Shown here one piece after another: positions 1-7,376 of a DNA stretch of 37,617 nt. How positions within the stretch are numbered: the stretch's first letter is position 1; every line of letters starts with the position of its first letter. The notes under the pieces were generated by a model. It was not told where the DNA came from. It saw only the letters and a program-made list of their open reading frames with translations, and did not search any database. The DNA is taken from NCBI GenBank assembly GCA_910578145.1, contig CAJTPJ010000010.1, positions 1-37,617 on the forward strand, written 5' to 3'. The stretch comes from an uncultured Christensenella sp. GTDB lineage: Bacteria; Bacillota; Clostridia; Christensenellales; Borkfalkiaceae. The translations under genes and the position numbers were made by a program.

Positions 1-357
1 TACGGTTTAATTAAATATTTTGACGATAATATGCTCGACTACTGTCATAAGAAATTCGATAAAGATACGGGTGTTGCGTTTATAAATAAGTTTAATTTAA
101 TTGTCGGAAAAATAGAAAAATGCATTGAGAATGGCATAGCACCCGAAAGTGAACAAGGACAAATTATCGCAAAAGAATTTTGGCAACTTATAACAGAGTT
201 TACGGGCGGCGATATGAGTATATTATCACAACTAATGAATTTCGGAAACGCGCAAGCTGATAACGATATGCAAAACGTACTGAATGCTTTTATTGAGCCT
301 GCGCTGTGTTTTTATTTTGAAAATTTGGGTATTAACCCTTTTGAGGCAAAAAAATGA
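1..357 (+). CDS. MerR-family regulator, TipAS-type C-terminal domain (5' partial)
   Basis: The frame is open from base 1 to a TGA at 355-357, so this is the last ~118 residues of a protein that begins outside the window; the ATG at 31 is internal. The visible part is all-helical, with the pattern of the TipAS antibiotic-recognition domain found behind MerR DNA-binding domains (a 'GKIEKCIENG' helix, then 'EFWQLITEFTGGD', then a short C-terminal helix). In that family the domain traps cyclic peptide or other amphipathic drugs, and the MerR part activates an efflux operon. The stop overlaps the next ATG by 4 bp (ATGA), so it is translationally coupled to the ABC transporter and is its likely regulator. 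The MerR HTH itself is not visible, so the family call rests on the C-terminal domain and the gene order. Confidence 0.72.
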   Translation, partial: YGLIKYFDDNMLDYCHKKFDKDTGVAFINKFNLIVGKIEKCIENGIAPESEQGQIIAKEFWQLITEFTGGDMSILSQLMNFGNAQADNDMQNVLNAFIEPALCFYFENLGINPFEAKK

Positions 358-1166
358 AAAATATAATCGAGGTCAAGGAATTAAAAAAGAGTTACGGCGC
401 GAACTCCGTATTGAAAGGTATAAATTTAACCGTACATAAAGGTGAAATCTTTGCTTTGCTCGGCGTAAACGGTGCGGGCAAAACTACGGCTTTGGAATGT
501 ATCGAGGGCTTACGCGCTTACGACAGCGGGAATATAACCGTAAACGGAAAAATCGGTATTCAATTACAGTCGTCGGCTTTACAAGCCTATATTAAACCTA
601 TGGAAGCCGTCAAACTGTTTGCTAATTGGCATAAAACCACACCAGATAAAGAAATGCTTAATTCTTTCGGCAGACCCGAATTATCAAAAAAGAAATATGC
701 CGATTTGTCTACGGGGCAAAAACGCCGCTTACACCTTGCGCTTGCACTTATAGGCAACCCCGACATTATTTTCCTTGACGAACCGACTGCGGGTCTTGAC
801 GTTGAAGGGCGCGTATCGCTACACGAGCAAATCCGCGCATTAAAATCACAAGGTAAAACAATAATTCTTGCAAGCCACGATATGGCGGAAGTTGAAGAAT
901 TATGCGACAGAGTAGCAGTTTTACGGGACGGGAATATTGCTTTTATCGGAACGGTTGACGAATTTACCGCTATGGGCGGCAAAAGGCATATTATACGCAT
1001 TAAAACTGCCGACGGGCAAAATGAATACGAAACGGAAAATATAACAGAAACTTTGTTTACGCTATTATCGGAATACAAGCAAAAAGGAATACCGATTTCC
1101 GAAATTCAGACCGACAGAGTGTCGCTTGAACAAAATTTTATAAACATTGTGAGAGGTGCGGAATAA
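354..1166 (+). CDS. ABC transporter ATP-binding protein (drug/ABC-2 exporter type)
   Basis: 270 residues with a full set of ABC ATPase motifs: Walker A GVNGAGKTT (residues 37-45), signature LSTGQ (118-122), Walker B IIFLDE (138-143) followed by PTAGLD, and the switch histidine in ASHDM (~175). It is the energising subunit of an ABC-2 type exporter, CcmA/drug-efflux class, acting at the cytoplasmic face with the permease encoded next. It overlaps the upstream regulator by 4 bp and the downstream permease by 1 bp (TAATG), so all three are one transcript. The C-terminal ~60 residues are the variable regulatory tail common in DrrA-like ATPases. The substrate cannot be read from the sequence; a TipAS regulator suggests a peptide antibiotic or another hydrophobic drug (inference). 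Confidence 0.95.
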   Translation: MKNIIEVKELKKSYGANSVLKGINLTVHKGEIFALLGVNGAGKTTALECIEGLRAYDSGNITVNGKIGIQLQSSALQAYIKPMEAVKLFANWHKTTPDKEMLNSFGRPELSKKKYADLSTGQKRRLHLALALIGNPDIIFLDEPTAGLDVEGRVSLHEQIRALKSQGKTIILASHDMAEVEELCDRVAVLRDGNIAFIGTVDEFTAMGGKRHIIRIKTADGQNEYETENITETLFTLLSEYKQKGIPISEIQTDRVSLEQNFINIVRGAE

Positions 1167-1876
1167 TGAAAGCATTATTGTACGGAATTGGTTTGCAATT
1201 CAAGTTTGACATACGCAGTAAAGGTATGCTTATCACCTGCTATCTCGTGCCGCTTGTATTTTTCCTGTTTATGGGCGGAATTTTCACGTCTATTGACCCA
1301 AACGCTACAAAAACGCTTATCTCGTCAATGACGGTATTCACAATCATAATGAGCGCATTATTCGGTGTGCCGCCAGCAGTTGCGGAAATCTACGGAACAG
1401 ACGTTAAAAAGGTCTATAAGGCAAACGGCGCGCCTATATGGTTTGGCGTTATATCGCAGTTTATTTCGTCATTTATACATACGCTTATTTGTTGTCTTAT
1501 TGTATTCGCCCTTTCGCCGTTAATTTTCAAAGCGGAACTGCCGTCTAATTTAATATGGTATTTTTTATCGCTTATAGCGTTGCTTGCGATAACTCTTGCT
1601 ATCGGTTGTATTTTCGGGCTTTTGATTAAACAGCAAGCAAAGTTGACAATGGTTGCAATGGCAATATTTTTGCCGTCCACTATGCTGTCGGGCATTATGT
1701 TTCCCGCAGATATGTTGCCACAATTTATGCAATATATTGCCTATGCTTTCCCCGCTACAATAGCATTTAAGGCAATGACGAGTTTTCAAGTTTGGCATTT
1801 ACCCGTATTGTTCGGTATATTTGTTTTACTTTGCGGCGTTATCGCTCTACTATTAAAAATTAAAGTCAAAAGATAG
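1166..1876 (+). CDS. ABC-2 type transporter permease
   Basis: 236 residues, mostly hydrophobic, with about six membrane segments. A first segment lies near residues 20-40, a long cytoplasmic loop precedes the central segments, and the last segment is near 212-230, ending in a short basic tail (KIKVKR). The pattern 'LPSTMLSGIMFPADMLPQ' before the penultimate segment is characteristic of ABC2_membrane/DrrB-like permeases. It forms the membrane channel for the ATPase encoded just upstream, with start and stop overlapping as TAATG. It is the last gene of the operon: a strong hairpin terminator begins ~50 bp after its stop. The export substrate is not recognisable. Confidence 0.93.
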   Translation: MKALLYGIGLQFKFDIRSKGMLITCYLVPLVFFLFMGGIFTSIDPNATKTLISSMTVFTIIMSALFGVPPAVAEIYGTDVKKVYKANGAPIWFGVISQFISSFIHTLICCLIVFALSPLIFKAELPSNLIWYFLSLIALLAITLAIGCIFGLLIKQQAKLTMVAMAIFLPSTMLSGIMFPADMLPQFMQYIAYAFPATIAFKAMTSFQVWHLPVLFGIFVLLCGVIALLLKIKVKR

Positions 1877-1916
1877 ATTTCCTTAAATAAAATTTCAATT
1901 TATCTTTGAAAATAAT

Positions 1917-2028
1917 GTGTATTTAAAAAGCTCTCGAACGATATGTTCGAGAGCTTTTGTCCTCGCTTGAAAGTGCAACTCCTAAAAATTTAATTTTTTA
2001 TTTCCCTATGGGAAGTGCGCTTTTCATC
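1917..2028 (+). repeat. Dispersed intergenic repeat, copy 1
   Basis: A ~110-bp non-coding block that recurs in inverted orientation at 12481-12590. Shared parts in order are: an AT-rich lead-in (TATTTAAA), a 14-bp hairpin with a 5-base loop, the near-invariant box CGCTTGAAAGTGCAACTC, an AT-rich spacer, the palindromic core TTCCCTATGGGAA, and GCGCTTT ending in ATCG. In this copy the hairpin end faces the permease stop codon. The remaining ~80 bp before comF (2029-2107) show only AT-rich sequence and a short TTGCC/GGCAA hairpin without a T tract. Confidence 0.85.
1926..1958 (+). terminator. Intrinsic terminator of the ABC operon (hairpin of repeat copy 1)
   Basis: Perfect 14-bp stem AAAAGCTCTCGAAC / GTTCGAGAGCTTTT around the 5-base loop GATAT. 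The 3' arm ends in four T. It lies 49 bp after the permease stop and forms the conserved hairpin of the dispersed repeat at 1917-2028. Confidence 0.85.
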
Positions 2029-2107
2029 GTGCTTTTTTAGTAAACGTAAGTTTTTCCCCTTGCCGGCGGGCAAACCGCTATTAAATTTTTAAATTAACGC
2101 CGCTTTA

Positions 2108-2812
2108 TTACTTTCGTGCGGTTTTTATTTTGTATTCAACGGAAGCGACGGTGGCAAGAAACACGTCGGTAGCTCCCGCTAAAATTAAAATGCGGGTAAG
2201 CTCGTCCGCGGTTGCGCCCGTCGTAAGAACGTCGTCAACTATAATAATTTTCTTGCCGCATATAAGTTGCGGCTTTTCCACTTTAAAACAACCTTTCAGG
2301 TTTTCCGCGCGTTGCGCCCGCGACAGCGCCTTTTGTTGCTCGGCAACCCATACCTTTTTAATAGCGCCGTTTAAATAAGGTATGCCCGTGCGTTTGGATA
2401 AACTTTTTGCAAGCAATTCGCTTTGATTATATCCGCGACGGGTTTTATCGCGCCTTAACATCGGCACGCCGATAAGATAATCGGCTTTAGGCAGCTCACT
2501 TATTTTAGGTGCGAGTAAATTCGCAAAATACTCCTTTAAATACCCGTTGCCGTTTTTAAATTTATAAATTAAAATTTGACTTCCGCCGCCGTAAACGAAA
2601 GCCGAAACCGCCTTGCGGAAAAGGGGCGGCGAAGCCTTACATTCAAGGCATATCTCAGGAATAACCGTTTTTCTGCCGCAAAGCGGACAAGTTATTCCGT
2701 TGTTAAATTCCACCGTCTTTTTGCAATCGGCGCAAAGGTTGCTTTTAAACGTTTCAACGCCGCATACGTCGCAAGTAAAGTCGGTTGGAAAGAAAATAGA
2801 TTTAATATTCAC
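2108..2812 (-). CDS. comF: ComF family protein (phosphoribosyltransferase-like, DNA-uptake associated)
   Basis: 234 residues. The N-terminal ~65 residues carry four Cys pairs (CDVC, CADC, CPLC, CLEC), the zinc-ribbon pattern of ComF. The C-terminal half is a type-I phosphoribosyltransferase fold with the PRPP motif IIIVDDVLTTGAT and the GYNQSELLA segment typical of the family. ComF proteins act in the cytoplasm in natural transformation, where they are thought to help bring in single-stranded DNA. Length matches the family (~230). It starts 11 bp inside the end of the small HTH gene upstream, implying translational coupling. The rest of the competence machinery is not in the window, so actual competence is unproven. 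Confidence 0.92.
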   Translation of the reverse strand: MNIKSIFFPTDFTCDVCGVETFKSNLCADCKKTVEFNNGITCPLCGRKTVIPEICLECKASPPLFRKAVSAFVYGGGSQILIYKFKNGNGYLKEYFANLLAPKISELPKADYLIGVPMLRRDKTRRGYNQSELLAKSLSKRTGIPYLNGAIKKVWVAEQQKALSRAQRAENLKGCFKVEKPQLICGKKIIIVDDVLTTGATADELTRILILAGATDVFLATVASVEYKIKTARK

Positions 2813-3026
2813 GTCTACCTAACAACACTTCCAAATCTTCGTGAAAAAAGTCTGCAAATTTACAAAGATTTTCAACCGTAACCAACCTTTCACTGTTTAC
2901 GTATCTGGTTACCGTTTGGCGCGGAAGCTCCACCGCCACGGCAAGTTGGTTTATCGATAGATTGTTATCTTTTATATATTGTTTTAAATACGCCGCAAAA
3001 TTTGCCCTGTAATCTCTTTCTTGCAT
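2802..3026 (-). CDS. Small Xre/Cro-type helix-turn-helix protein
   Basis: 74 residues, nearly all one Cro/C1-type HTH domain: 'LSINQLAVAVELPRQTVTRYVNSE' spans the helix-turn-helix, followed by a typical fourth and fifth helix (VTVENLCKFADFF). It would bind DNA as a small repressor, probably as a dimer. It sits 13 bp after the stop of another HTH gene and overlaps comF by 11 bp, so the three are one operon. No good ribosome site is visible before this ATG; the nearest AGGAG is 19 bp upstream, inside the preceding gene, so translation may depend on coupling. Target genes are unknown; the operon's own promoter and comF are the obvious candidates. Confidence 0.85.
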   Translation of the reverse strand: MQERDYRANFAAYLKQYIKDNNLSINQLAVAVELPRQTVTRYVNSERLVTVENLCKFADFFHEDLEVLLGRREY

Positions 3027-3039
3027 ATTCTATTTTGCT

Positions 3040-3240
3040 TTAATTGGTAACTCCTAAGATATAATCCGTTGTTTCGTTAAAAAATTTGGCAAGAGTAATT
3101 ATAGCGGACGCCGAAGGTTCGGTTTTGTTAAGCTCCCACTTGGCAATGGCGGACTGACTTAATCCCGTTTTTCTTGCTAACTCCATTTGACTAATACCTT
3201 GAATTTCCCTTAGTTCTTTTAATCTCGTACCGAATAACAT
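3040..3240 (-). CDS. Small Xre-type transcriptional repressor (probable autoregulator)
   Basis: 66 residues from ATG at 3240: 'MLFGTRLKELREIQGISQMELARKTGLSQSAIAKWELNKTEPS...' is a classic Xre HTH with the SQ..LA...G.SQS.I..WE signature. An upstream in-frame ATG at 3324 would add 28 residues with no ribosome site and would run through the promoter and operator palindromes, so I reject it. No Shine-Dalgarno precedes 3240; instead TATAAT ends 6 bp before the ATG, which predicts a leaderless mRNA. It is first in the operon with the second HTH gene and comF. The palindromic half-sites in its promoter suggest that it represses itself (inference). Confidence 0.88.
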   Translation of the reverse strand: MLFGTRLKELREIQGISQMELARKTGLSQSAIAKWELNKTEPSASAIITLAKFFNETTDYILGVTN

Positions 3241-3295
3241 ATTATCATTATATGGATTGCAAGTAAAAAAAGACTTGCCAAGTCTTATTAGACTT
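3241..3295 (-). promoter_or_regulatory. Promoter with phased operator half-sites for the HTH-comF operon
   Basis: TATAAT lies at 3247-3252, six bases before the ATG. Upstream, the half-site AAGTCT (or its complement) occurs at 3270, 3280 and 3290. This gives a perfect 7+3+7 palindrome (AAGACTT GCC AAGTCTT, 3270-3286) and an overlapping 6+4+6 palindrome (3280-3295). A further inverted pair GCAAGT-N8-ACTTGC spans 3259-3278. The half-sites sit one helical turn apart over the -35 region. The -35 hexamer itself is poor (AGTCTT at 17-bp spacing). Confidence 0.75.
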
Positions 3296-3322
3296 GAAAT
3301 GCGGACAGTACCTTTAAATAGC

Positions 3323-3357
3323 AAAGCCGCCCGCTTAGCATTAAGCGGGCGGCTTTT
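3323..3357 (-). terminator. Intrinsic terminator downstream of the 208-residue membrane protein gene
   Basis: A perfect 15-bp GC-rich stem (AAAGCCGCCCGCTTA / TAAGCGGGCGGCTTT) with a GCAT loop, just after the stop of the gene at 3370-3996. The T tract is short on either strand (three T on the minus strand, four on the plus strand), so it may work in both directions. It separates that gene from the HTH operon promoter. Confidence 0.75.
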
Positions 3358-3369
3358 AAAACGGTAAGT

Positions 3370-3996
3370 TTACACGTTGTATTTTGCCATTAACTTTAAA
3401 AGAGCGTTGAAATTGTCGTTTAAAATTTCGGCTTCCGTAGGGGTTAAAGTGCCTTTTATCTGCAGCACGGCAAGCGTATTTTTAAGTTTTTCCAGCTCCT
3501 GACGGTCGCTTTTGGAAAGATTTTTGGAAAGCAGTTTATCGGTAACCGCCACCGCGTGTTCAAGCCTAACGTTGTTTTTTGCCGCAGGCGCGCGCACTTC
3601 CGCCGCCTTTGCGGAATTTACTACGGGCGCGGGCGTAGGCAACGCCGCCACTCCGCTAACACGCATTGCAGGCTGGGCCACGGGTTTGCCTTCGGACGAC
3701 AGCGCGCACAAAAGCCCGTACAAAACGTAGCCGGCAACCCAAAAAACCGAAGCAGCCGTTACCGCCTCGGCAAAGCTGAACTCCTTTAAAAACAGCGCAA
3801 GCGTAACGCCTGCGTAGGCGTTTGTAAAGCACAAAAAGGGGCGTTTAGTCGCTTTTTTAAATTTTTTGAACAGCAACGAAAGTATTGCCGCAAGCGCAAA
3901 CACCGCGGCGTACGAGCCCCAAGCAAAGGTTACGAGCGCGTCAAACGGAACGCCCGAAAGAAAACTATTAACTTTTTCAAAAATTTGAGCAAACAC
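3370..3996 (-). CDS. Unknown small membrane protein
   Basis: 208 residues, not recognised. Three hydrophobic segments lie near residues 18-42, 53-70 and 75-98, with a basic loop KKFKKATKR between the first two. An Ala/Pro/Val-rich linker follows (~103-135). The soluble helical C-terminal domain is rich in Leu and Lys (~140-208; 'LEHAVAVTDKLLSKNLSKSDRQ') and looks able to form a coiled coil. The start is GTG at 3996: TATAAT lies 6 bp upstream and there is no ribosome site, so a leaderless transcript is likely. It is followed by a strong hairpin and stands alone after addA. A membrane-tethered helical protein is all I can support. Confidence 0.75.
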   Translation of the reverse strand: MFAQIFEKVNSFLSGVPFDALVTFAWGSYAAVFALAAILSLLFKKFKKATKRPFLCFTNAYAGVTLALFLKEFSFAEAVTAASVFWVAGYVLYGLLCALSSEGKPVAQPAMRVSGVAALPTPAPVVNSAKAAEVRAPAAKNNVRLEHAVAVTDKLLSKNLSKSDRQELEKLKNTLAVLQIKGTLTPTEAEILNDNFNALLKLMAKYNV

Positions 3997-4008
3997 AGCT
4001 TAATTATA
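3997..4008 (-). promoter_or_regulatory. -10 box abutting the GTG start of the 208-residue gene
   Basis: TATAAT at 4003-4008 is followed by six bases (TAAGCT) and then GTG at 3996, so transcription is expected to begin at or next to the start codon. No convincing -35 hexamer at 16-18 bp. Confidence 0.6.
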
Positions 4009-4055
4009 GCCGTATTTCCCCGCCGTAGCGGACAAAAATTGTCGAAATAAGTCTA

Positions 4056-7000
4056 TTATGAAAGATTTATCTGCGCACCGCTGTACAAATTGACTATAAC
4101 CGTGCTTATTTTGTCCGCGGAAATGCCCTCTATCAGCGCCGTTGCCTTTTTGTACAGGTCAAGTTGGCGAGAATAGTCGGCTTTAAGTTGCCCGTCCGAC
4201 TTTTTTGAGTATTTATAATCTATTATTTTTACGCCGCTTTCACTAACCGCGATAAGGTCTATTGCGCCCTGAACCAAAATAAGGTCGTCCGCGTGAGTTT
4301 CCAAAATTTGATTTGCGGGCAGTCTGCACAAAAATTCGCGCTCGCGGTAAAGTTGGGCGTTTTCCAGCCCCGTAAACACGGGCATATTTAAAATTTCGCT
4401 AAGTTTGCCGTCGTTTAAAAGCGCGTGCTGGGCGGCGGTAATTTTTCCGCTTTGCAAAAACTTATCTTTTTGGACTTTAATTCCCGCTTCGGTTTTAACG
4501 GAAAAATCGCAAAGCTCTAAAAATCTGTGGTACGCCGTGCCAATATCCGTGCCGGTTTCGCCCTCGCCGCCAAACAGCTTGTGCGGAAGGTGCTGCGGCT
4601 CGTCGGCAAGCGTTTTGAGTATTGCCGAAGCCGAACTTTTAACGGGCAAATCCACGCTGTCCGCGTACGAATATGGCAAATTAAAGCGGCTTTCCAGCTT
4701 TTCAACAAGCTCGGGGTCGGGGCGGTACATAATTACGCCGTCCTGTTTTTTATCAATTTCGGCGTGCGGCTCAACCTCGCTGCGGTTGAATTTTAAAATA
4801 TCGAAAAGGTTTGCATAACACTTAGCTTCGCCCGCGTCGGTTTGGGAAAATTCTTTTACCTCTTCGGCAAGGACGTGCAATTTACACATTGCGCGCGTGC
4901 AAGCCACGTAAAACAGGTTTAACTCGTTTTTAAGCTCCTCGCCGTCGGCGCGCGCTTTGACAAGCCGCCTTAACAGCGTTTTGCTTACCAACATATTTTC
5001 GCTGTCGTAAAACTTAGGCGCAAACCCGTACTTTTCGTCAAAGGGCACTTCCTCGTAATCCTGCCCCTTAAAAGTGCGGCAGATATCCGAAATTATAACC
5101 ACGGGAAATTCAAGCCCCTTAGACGCGTGCATAGACATAATTTTTATGCTGTCCGAAGGCGCGGGCGCGGGCGCGGAAACGTTGTATCCGCCCGCTTTTA
5201 TCTTTTCCAAAAATCCCGCAAGCGGCAGGGTTGCGCCCTCTTCCACAAGCCTGAGTACGTTTTTTAATTTCCGTTCGCCGCCGGCGCCGTACGCGCTTTC
5301 CAGCCCGTAATTTTCCAACAGCTCGTCCACAAGCTCGCCCGTGTTAAGTATGCCCGCAAGCCCGCGCAGCTTGTTTAATTTTTCCTGAAAATCGTTTAAC
5401 TTGCGCGAAATAACGCCGGGGAGCTTGCGGTATTCTTCGCAACACTTCCTAAAACTTAACCGTGATTTGGGCGCCGAGGATTTACCGTCCGCCGCAAGTC
5501 TTACCGCGGCAAGCTCGTCCTCGCAAAGCCCGCCCAGCGGCGACAAAAGCGCGGCTATAAGCGGCAAATCCTGTTCGGCGTTGTCGATAAGCGAAAGGAT
5601 ATCCAAAACCTGCTTAACTTCGGGCAGGTTGCATATATTCGCCTCCTGCGCGCCCGCAACGGAATATCCCTCGTCCAACAACGCGCGCACTATACCGTCG
5701 GTTGACCCGCCCTTGTTTTTACGCGTTAAAATGCATATATCCCCGCACTTGGTATCAACTAACCCGCCCGTTTTCAAATCGTAATGCTGACCTTTCAGCT
5801 CTTCTTCAACTATTTTAAGAACGGCAAGCCCTTCGCGCGTATGCCGTTTTTTACTGCCGCCGCTCTTTACGGAATATATTCCCGTTTCCCGCTCTTCCTC
5901 GCCGTCCGCGCCGAAAACGCGCACCGCCGCATAGCCGTAGCCCCGCGGATATAGCCCGCCGAACGACATTTTACCGTCGTTTTTATAGTCTATGCCGCAG
6001 TTGCTTTTTTGCATTATATCAGTAAAAATTCCGTTTACGAAATCCAGCACCCCGTCCGCGCTTCTGAAGTTGCTTGAAAGGCGTAACGCCGTACCGCCCG
6101 CGCACTCGAAACCCTTAAATTTTTCCGAGAAAAATACAGATTTACTGCCGCGGAAGCCGTAAATTGCCTGCTTGACGTCGCCCACGAGAAAAGTTTCGCC
6201 CGAAAACGAGGAAATAATCTCTTCCTGAACGGGATTAACGTCCTGATATTCGTCCACGAACACGTATTTAAACGACGAGTTAATTTCGTTTTTTACGCTT
6301 TCATCGGATAAAAGTTCAAGCGTTAAATGCTCTAAATCGTTGTAGTCCAGCTTATTCTCTTCCGCCTTAACCGCGGCATATTCGCGGTCGAATTGCAAAA
6401 TTATGTTGGAAAACGCCGCCGCAACCCTGCCGCTTTGAAAAAACTTTTCCTTCTCTTGCCCTTCGTCCGATAAGTCGCCGTGGATAGCGTTGTATTTTTT
6501 TAAAATACCTTCCTTAAACTTTTTAAAAAGCTCGCCCGCGGGCTTGTCGCCTTCGCCGTCGGCGGGTTTGCGCGTGTAGCACAGCGCGGGTTTTGCCGCA
6601 AACAGCGGGCTTTCCGCGCTGAAAGTTATAGAGGCTTTCATTTCCTCGAAAATAGTTTGGTAAGTTTGCGCTTTGGCGGTTTTGGGAAATTCCGCCTGAA
6701 ATTTTTCAACGGCGGACTTAAGCCGCATAAACTTGGGCTTTTGCACGTTGCGATAGGCAACGCAAACCTCGTTAAAACCCTTTTCGGTGTAAAGCGCGCC
6801 CGCATTTTCAAGCATACGCGTATAATGCGCGGTAGAGCGCACAGAGGAATACGCCTCGGAAATAAGCCTGCGCAACGAACCGTCGTTGCGCTTTTTCATA
6901 AAGCATTTCAAAAGCAGTTTAAAATCGGAGTCGTCCCGCTCGTAACACTGCTCGAAAAGGTTGTCAAGCGCGCGCGCTTTCAAATCGGACGCCACGGCGT

Positions 7001-7376
7001 CGTCCGCGGAAATTATGTCAAAGCCCGAATCCACGCCAAGCACGTAAAAATAAGTGCGTATAAGCCGTGCGCACAGCGAGTGGATGGTGGAAATATTTGC
7101 CGAAGAAACTTTGGAAAGCTGGGTTTTAAGATGCGGTTTTTCTTCGCCGGCAACGGCTATTTTTTCAATTAGAGCTTTACGTAGCTTTTCTTTCATTTGC
7201 GCAGCCGCTTTTTTAGTGAACGTAACCGCCAATATTTCGTCCAAATCCGCGCCGCCGCAAACGGCGTTTACAAGTTTTTCTATCATTACGAAAGTTTTGC
7301 CGCTGCCCGCCGAAGCCGAAACTATAACCTTACCGCGGGCTGAAATGGCGGCGGCTTGTTCGTTAGTCAGTTCCAT
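4056..7376 (-). CDS. addA: AddA helicase-nuclease subunit
   Basis: 1,106 residues, close to the usual AddA length. UvrD/Rep-type SF1 motifs appear in order: Walker A ASAGSGKT (residues 21-28), motif II VDEYQDVN, motif IV LSSNFRS, motif V MSMHASKGLEFP, motif VI LFYVACTRA. The C-terminal RecB-family nuclease has GTAYHRFLEL, then GAIDLIAV, IIDYKYSK and QLDLYKKA, i.e. the catalytic H, D, D-x-K and Q residues. With AddB it resects double-strand breaks for RecA-dependent repair and degrades foreign linear DNA. The start is supported by AAAGGAG seven bases upstream. It overlaps addB by 14 bp (7363-7376), so the two are translated together. No clear terminator follows. Confidence 0.97.
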   Translation of the reverse strand: MELTNEQAAAISARGKVIVSASAGSGKTFVMIEKLVNAVCGGADLDEILAVTFTKKAAAQMKEKLRKALIEKIAVAGEEKPHLKTQLSKVSSANISTIHSLCARLIRTYFYVLGVDSGFDIISADDAVASDLKARALDNLFEQCYERDDSDFKLLLKCFMKKRNDGSLRRLISEAYSSVRSTAHYTRMLENAGALYTEKGFNEVCVAYRNVQKPKFMRLKSAVEKFQAEFPKTAKAQTYQTIFEEMKASITFSAESPLFAAKPALCYTRKPADGEGDKPAGELFKKFKEGILKKYNAIHGDLSDEGQEKEKFFQSGRVAAAFSNIILQFDREYAAVKAEENKLDYNDLEHLTLELLSDESVKNEINSSFKYVFVDEYQDVNPVQEEIISSFSGETFLVGDVKQAIYGFRGSKSVFFSEKFKGFECAGGTALRLSSNFRSADGVLDFVNGIFTDIMQKSNCGIDYKNDGKMSFGGLYPRGYGYAAVRVFGADGEEERETGIYSVKSGGSKKRHTREGLAVLKIVEEELKGQHYDLKTGGLVDTKCGDICILTRKNKGGSTDGIVRALLDEGYSVAGAQEANICNLPEVKQVLDILSLIDNAEQDLPLIAALLSPLGGLCEDELAAVRLAADGKSSAPKSRLSFRKCCEEYRKLPGVISRKLNDFQEKLNKLRGLAGILNTGELVDELLENYGLESAYGAGGERKLKNVLRLVEEGATLPLAGFLEKIKAGGYNVSAPAPAPSDSIKIMSMHASKGLEFPVVIISDICRTFKGQDYEEVPFDEKYGFAPKFYDSENMLVSKTLLRRLVKARADGEELKNELNLFYVACTRAMCKLHVLAEEVKEFSQTDAGEAKCYANLFDILKFNRSEVEPHAEIDKKQDGVIMYRPDPELVEKLESRFNLPYSYADSVDLPVKSSASAILKTLADEPQHLPHKLFGGEGETGTDIGTAYHRFLELCDFSVKTEAGIKVQKDKFLQSGKITAAQHALLNDGKLSEILNMPVFTGLENAQLYREREFLCRLPANQILETHADDLILVQGAIDLIAVSESGVKIIDYKYSKKSDGQLKADYSRQLDLYKKATALIEGISADKISTVIVNLYSGAQINLS

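Noticed and set aside
3241..3324. 28-residue N-terminal extension of the HTH repressor from the ATG at 3324
   Set aside because: It would overlap the TATAAT box and the operator palindromes, lacks a ribosome site, and the extra residues do not belong to the HTH fold.
4024..4042. Possible terminator of addA (GACAA/TTGTC hairpin)
   Set aside because: Five-base stem with a 3-base loop and no following T tract; too weak to call.
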